DNA of 64,000 nucleotides from the NCBI GenBank assembly GCA_004352715.1, contig SCFE01000066.1:667540-731539 (forward strand), given 5' to 3'. Source of the stretch: Hofstenia miamia (lineage: Eukaryota; Xenacoelomorpha; Acoela). The number at the start of each line of letters is the position of its first letter. The stretch's first letter is position 1. The notes under the pieces were generated by a model, which saw only the letters and a program-made list of their open reading frames with translations, was not told the DNA's origin and ran no database searches. The position numbers and the translations under genes are program-made. Shown one piece after another: positions 60,361 to 64,000 of this stretch.

Positions 60361-62114
60361 TAAGCATTCATCTTATATGATTCCTAAATTTCTAAATATT
60401 TTTCAAAATTTAAATTTATTACAATCAGATAAAATTTGAAAATATTTTAAGAATTTTAACAAAATTTCTTTCATGTATTATATGATCATGAAGTAGGCAT
60501 TTGAAAGGAACACAAACCTTTGCAACATGCTTGAAGCAAGGTTTTATCCACGTATTTTCCTTTCATCAACACCAAAGTTGTTTAATTGACATGCTGCTTT
60601 AACTTTACAATTTTATAGGGTCGCATAAAATCAGATTGTTTCCGTTTCATATAGATAATTGGGCACTTTGATCAGAGGGCTCACGCCCACCCGGACCCGA
60701 TCTCGAGTGGGGTCGGATGTGTTTCTTTGCTTCGAATCAGATCCGAGTCTAGGTAACAGGTTAGGACTACGGATAATTCGGGTCGTGTTTCTGGTCCAAA
60801 TCAATCATCGTGCGATTAACAAAGCAACTTTACAGTTTTTAATGGAATAAAGACTCAATAAACTTAGATTCGACTGAAATGTGTGAATTTTATAAATTAT
60901 ATTCATAAAGCAAACTTGCTAAGTTGCCATTGGTATAAATACTTCGCATTGAAAAAAACTAAGAGAAGTCTTTATTTCAAGTTTTACATAAATGACATAA
61001 CATTCTTTGAATGAATGTTTCAAAGGGAAATATGTAAATACATATATCATTCCGAGATATAAAATCATAAACATGAAGATACAATCAATTGAAACATGCA
61101 TTGTGATAGGCTATTAGCTATTGATTTTTTCATTATGTTAGATATTGTACTTTCAAAAAAAGGAAAATTATTCTAAAAACAGTTGATAGAAAAGTTCCAT
61201 ACCGTTGCTAAGAATGAAATGTTATAATATTGCTTTTCATTAATTTCTTGATACATTATTTTCAAAATTGTGAAAAAAATTTATCCTCGTTATAACTCTT
61301 TAAATTCTACAAGAATTTTATTTGAGCCAATTCTTGAAAAATTTCACTTTTACATTTAGTGACATTTAAGTTAACTCAAAAACTGATTGAAAGCCCATTA
61401 CAAATGTCAGTCAACGCTTAAGAGGGCACACTCAGAATGAAGATTGCTTGAGTTAATGCGTTGAATAAAAAAAGTGGTCTTTAGTAAAGATGCAAATGTA
61501 CTTGTTCCATGAAATATAAACTTCTTGAAAATACATCATCACAGATGAGGAAGATTTGTTAATATGTATTAAAGAGAACTTGAAGTAGTAATAGTTTACA
61601 GTTACTGTTACTCTAACAGAAACTAGCCGGTATAGAAAGTGGTAGAATTAGTTAGAATGAGATTCAAGAGGTGAGTAGAGAAGTAGAAAGGATGGTGAAA
61701 CCAAAAGTAAAATAAAAAAGAATTACTCCAAAAAAGCAGAATCATAAGCAGGTTTACAAGGCAAGTTAATAACACAATAATGGATTATGAGAAACTAAAT
61801 GGAGAAAATTCTAGAACAGTTAAGCGTCATGAGATAGTAGCAGATGAACAATTATATGAACACATCTGAAACAATGGCTTGGAATGTAATTCTGAGATTT
61901 AAATGTAACTGCTATCACAAGATCGCCAGTTAACAAGTAAACAAAATAAATAAAGCTTAGCGAAAAAGGAAAGATAAAGGAACATTGAGAGCAAACTATG
62001 AAGTTGAGACTTCCTTGTAATTGGCATTTGAAATATATACATAGCTTGTAATATTTATTTTGTTATAGTCGTATATTTAACAAATAGTAGAGAAAATATG
62101 TAAGGAAATCTTAC

Positions 62115-62312
62115 AATGATAGCAGTGACTCCGGCAACAAAATGAAAAAATTGAGATATGATTTGTGGTGGAGGAATGATATCTTTAAATCTAGATCTAG
62201 CTTCCAAAACTGCAGCCGTGATTGCTGCACCCACTGTTCGACAAACGCCATACACTACTAAGACCAGCACCGACTCTACAGGTGAAAGACCCAAAGCAAT
62301 GGCAGCAATCAC
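62115..62312 (-). CDS. Monocarboxylate transporter-like protein (SLC16 family), TM7-TM8/9 exon
   Basis: Seen: minus-strand exon with acceptor CGTTTTTTAG and donor ATCATT/GTAAGATT; 198 bases, 66 codons, phase 0 at both ends. It encodes VIAAIALGLSPVESVLVLVV, YGVCRTVGAAITAAVLEARS, RFKDIIPPPQ and IISQFFHFVAGVTAII: two hydrophobic segments separated by a short charged loop. Known: in SLC16 this is the 'GisP..aa.llsi.G....iGR...G' segment followed by the helix '...s.v..Gv..il', just before the exon at 53865. The usual loop Arg after the Gly-Arg pair is altered here (CRTVGAAIT), so the match is to the family, not to a subgroup. Earlier exons (TM1-6) should lie at higher coordinates but are not seen, perhaps in the terminal gap or outside the window. 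Confidence 0.8.
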
Positions 62313-63470
62313 CTAAAAAACGAAGTCATTACATCACTCAAACTTATAAACTTATCAGTGAAAGCTTCCTACCATAATTTCCTCTGAATGCTCTTGCAAT
62401 AACATCATAGTAACAGCGCAATTTTAAGAAATTGTTAGCATTATATTTTACCTATCATAAATGTTTATATGCTCATCAAATAAAATCCAAACAGATTCAG
62501 AGAGTAGAAATCATTTGTAAATTGCAATAAGAACAAAAGCACCACCTTTTGGAAAACATTTTAAGATCATGTACGGTAAAGAATGTTTCTGAATCAGTGG
62601 CGTACAGATAAGGAGGCCAGAGGGCCAAGGCCCCCGCTGCCCCCCTCAATAAAAATTGGTCGAATGAATTTCGATTTTAATACCAATTGACTATGAATCA
62701 ATTATTTTAATTTAATATATCCGAGGTCTTTATAACTTAGGATAGGGCCCGTATCGGGTATGAACAAAGGCGCAGAGGTACGGGCTTCTCTAGTACGGGC
62801 ACGGCCCCGGTATACGGACTCCTAATGGAGCATGATTGCTTGTCGTTGTTTGAAGATGCTAATTTTTAAATCCATTTTTTTGAATTACATTAAACCTATT
62901 AAGTAATAGGAATTTTCTATCTATTCTATACATCGATTTCTGAATATGTATTTCATGAAAGACTAAAACTCATGTAGATTTCCAGCAGAAATTACAAAAT
63001 AGCACATAAAATATTACACTAAGCCCTCCATACCATTGACCTCTTTTGATACTGTACTGTGTTGATAAAATTATCGTACTTATGTACATTCTTTTTTAAC
63101 GCAAGAATCGTAAGTTGTGAACTTCAGAAGACGTTCCATATTGTTTAAGGTGTATAACCCCCATTAAAATACAGTTTTTTCTTTTTCTTTATTTTTTGGA
63201 AATTTGCATTTTCTAATACTTTGATTATCATAGTTTAATAATCCACTCTAAAAACAAAACAATTTATGCATAAAAGTGCTAAAATATAGCAAAATATAAA
63301 TAATTCATTCCAATCTTCGCCTAAATGTTTATTTTTTGAGAGAAAACTGGTTTTATCTTGTGCAGAAACATTTTTATTTTATTTCTGTGTAGTTATTTTG
63401 TCACTGAACGGGTTAATTTGGAACAGATGTGCTAAAGAAGTATATTGTGGTAGGCAGGTTTTGGAAACTA
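62313..63470. other. Intronic / intergenic stretch with transposon-end fragment
   Basis: At 62597-62650 the sequence CAGTGGCGTACAGATAAGGA followed by G- and C-rich runs resembles a common transposon end, with no partner found. The rest is AT-rich without genes. Confidence 0.4.
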
Positions 63471-63471
63471 C

Positions 63472-63540
63472 AGTGGCTAGTGCTGTCTGCACATTCAACG
63501 ACGGAGATATGTGCATTGCTGGAATTGAACCAGGGGAGAA
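63472..63540 (+). CDS. Possible start of a MAM-domain exon (cut by gap)
   Basis: Seen: after an acceptor-like TTTTGGAAACTACAG, a plus frame reads ASAVCTFNDGDMCIAGIEPG up to the gap. Known: MAM domains, found in extracellular adhesion proteins and receptors, start with a C.FE.g.lCg... pattern, and Cys-x-Phe plus the next Cys eight residues on fit it. Only 23 codons are visible, so this is a weak call. Confidence 0.3.
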
Positions 63541-64000
63541 NNNNNNNNNNNNNNNNNNNNNNNNNNNNNNNNNNNNNNNNNNNNNNNNNNNNNNNNNNNN
63601 NNNNNNNNNNNNNNNNNNNNNNNNNNNNNNNNNNNNNNNNNNNNNNNNNNNNNNNNNNNNNNNNNNNNNNNNNNNNNNNNNNNNNNNNNNNNNNNNNNNN
63701 NNNNNNNNNNNNNNNNNNNNNNNNNNNNNNNNNNNNNNNNNNNNNNNNNNNNNNNNNNNNNNNNNNNNNNNNNNNNNNNNNNNNNNNNNNNNNNNNNNNN
63801 NNNNNNNNNNNNNNNNNNNNNNNNNNNNNNNNNNNNNNNNNNNNNNNNNNNNNNNNNNNNNNNNNNNNNNNNNNNNNNNNNNNNNNNNNNNNNNNNNNNN
63901 NNNNNNNNNNNNNNNNNNNNNNNNNNNNNNNNNNNNNNNNNNNNNNNNNNNNNNNNNNNNNNNNNNNNNNNNNNNNNNNNNNNNNNNNNNNNNNNNNNNN
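63541..64000. other. Assembly gap to the window end (at least 460 N)
   Basis: Runs to the end of the window. Confidence 0.99.

Larger units (their letters stand above)
53866..62114. other. Long intron of the transporter gene
   Basis: About 8.2 kb between the exons, AT-rich, with the repeats listed separately. Small frames at 56727-56936, 57385-57645, 59159-59350 and 60659-60850 (plus) have no domain; the GC-rich 60665-60800 may be an old MITE. I could not locate the tiny exon that the protein alignment suggests. Confidence 0.5.

Noticed and set aside
1-64000. CRISPR array, phage, operon or other prokaryotic system
   Set aside because: Splice sites, LINE and hAT remnants and microsatellites show an animal genome; no regularly spaced identical short repeats exist.

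Overview
The window looks like a draft-assembly piece of an AT-rich invertebrate animal genome. Sparse, short exons with GT/AG borders sit in long AT-rich introns. Remnants of animal transposons are common (LINE reverse transcriptases, hAT transposases, MITEs with hAT-, piggyBac- and mariner-like ends), as are (TA)n microsatellites. There are nine runs of N, three of them exactly 1000 bases, plus a few single Ns. There is no bacterial-style operon, no rRNA and no tRNA that I can support. The phylum cannot be fixed from this sequence alone.

Left part (1-16 kb): a broken CR1/Jockey-type LINE reverse transcriptase (1-1045); a possible minus-strand exon with a transmembrane segment (2114-2371); then a 9.2 kb foldback-like element (4440-13675) with inverted arms of about 1.9 kb and repetitive arms and core, enclosing a C-terminal hAT transposase fragment. 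Directly beside it lies a second, more complete but frameshifted hAT-like transposase of the CGGBP1-like type (13690-15075), then a hAT-type MITE.

Middle part (16-35 kb): mostly repeats and decayed elements. These include two LINE reverse transcriptase tails, a truncated SGNH-hydrolase-like ORF inside a terminal-inverted-repeat element, a 1.3 kb near-identical direct duplication, a fragment of a restriction-like-endonuclease non-LTR element whose two expected acidic residues are both tyrosine, and a second copy of the hAT MITE with a perfect 8-bp target duplication.

Right part (35-64 kb): the clearest host coding sequence, all on the minus strand. Exons at 62115-62312, 53709-53865 and 53428-53663 encode the C-terminal membrane half of a monocarboxylate-transporter-like (SLC16, MFS) protein, with a 45-nt intron between the last two. 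Two further minus-strand exons (49597-49837 and 35456-35740) encode a polar, Ser-rich protein and join each other in phase. They may be the cytoplasmic tail of the same transporter, which would make a gene of at least 27 kb, or a separate gene. A possible MAM-domain exon on the plus strand begins just before the terminal gap.

Several direct duplications lie against N runs and are probably unmerged alleles rather than biology. I found no convincing new molecular system. The most notable items are the foldback-like element, the possible split transporter gene with its tiny intron, and the SGNH fragment held inside a terminal-inverted-repeat element.
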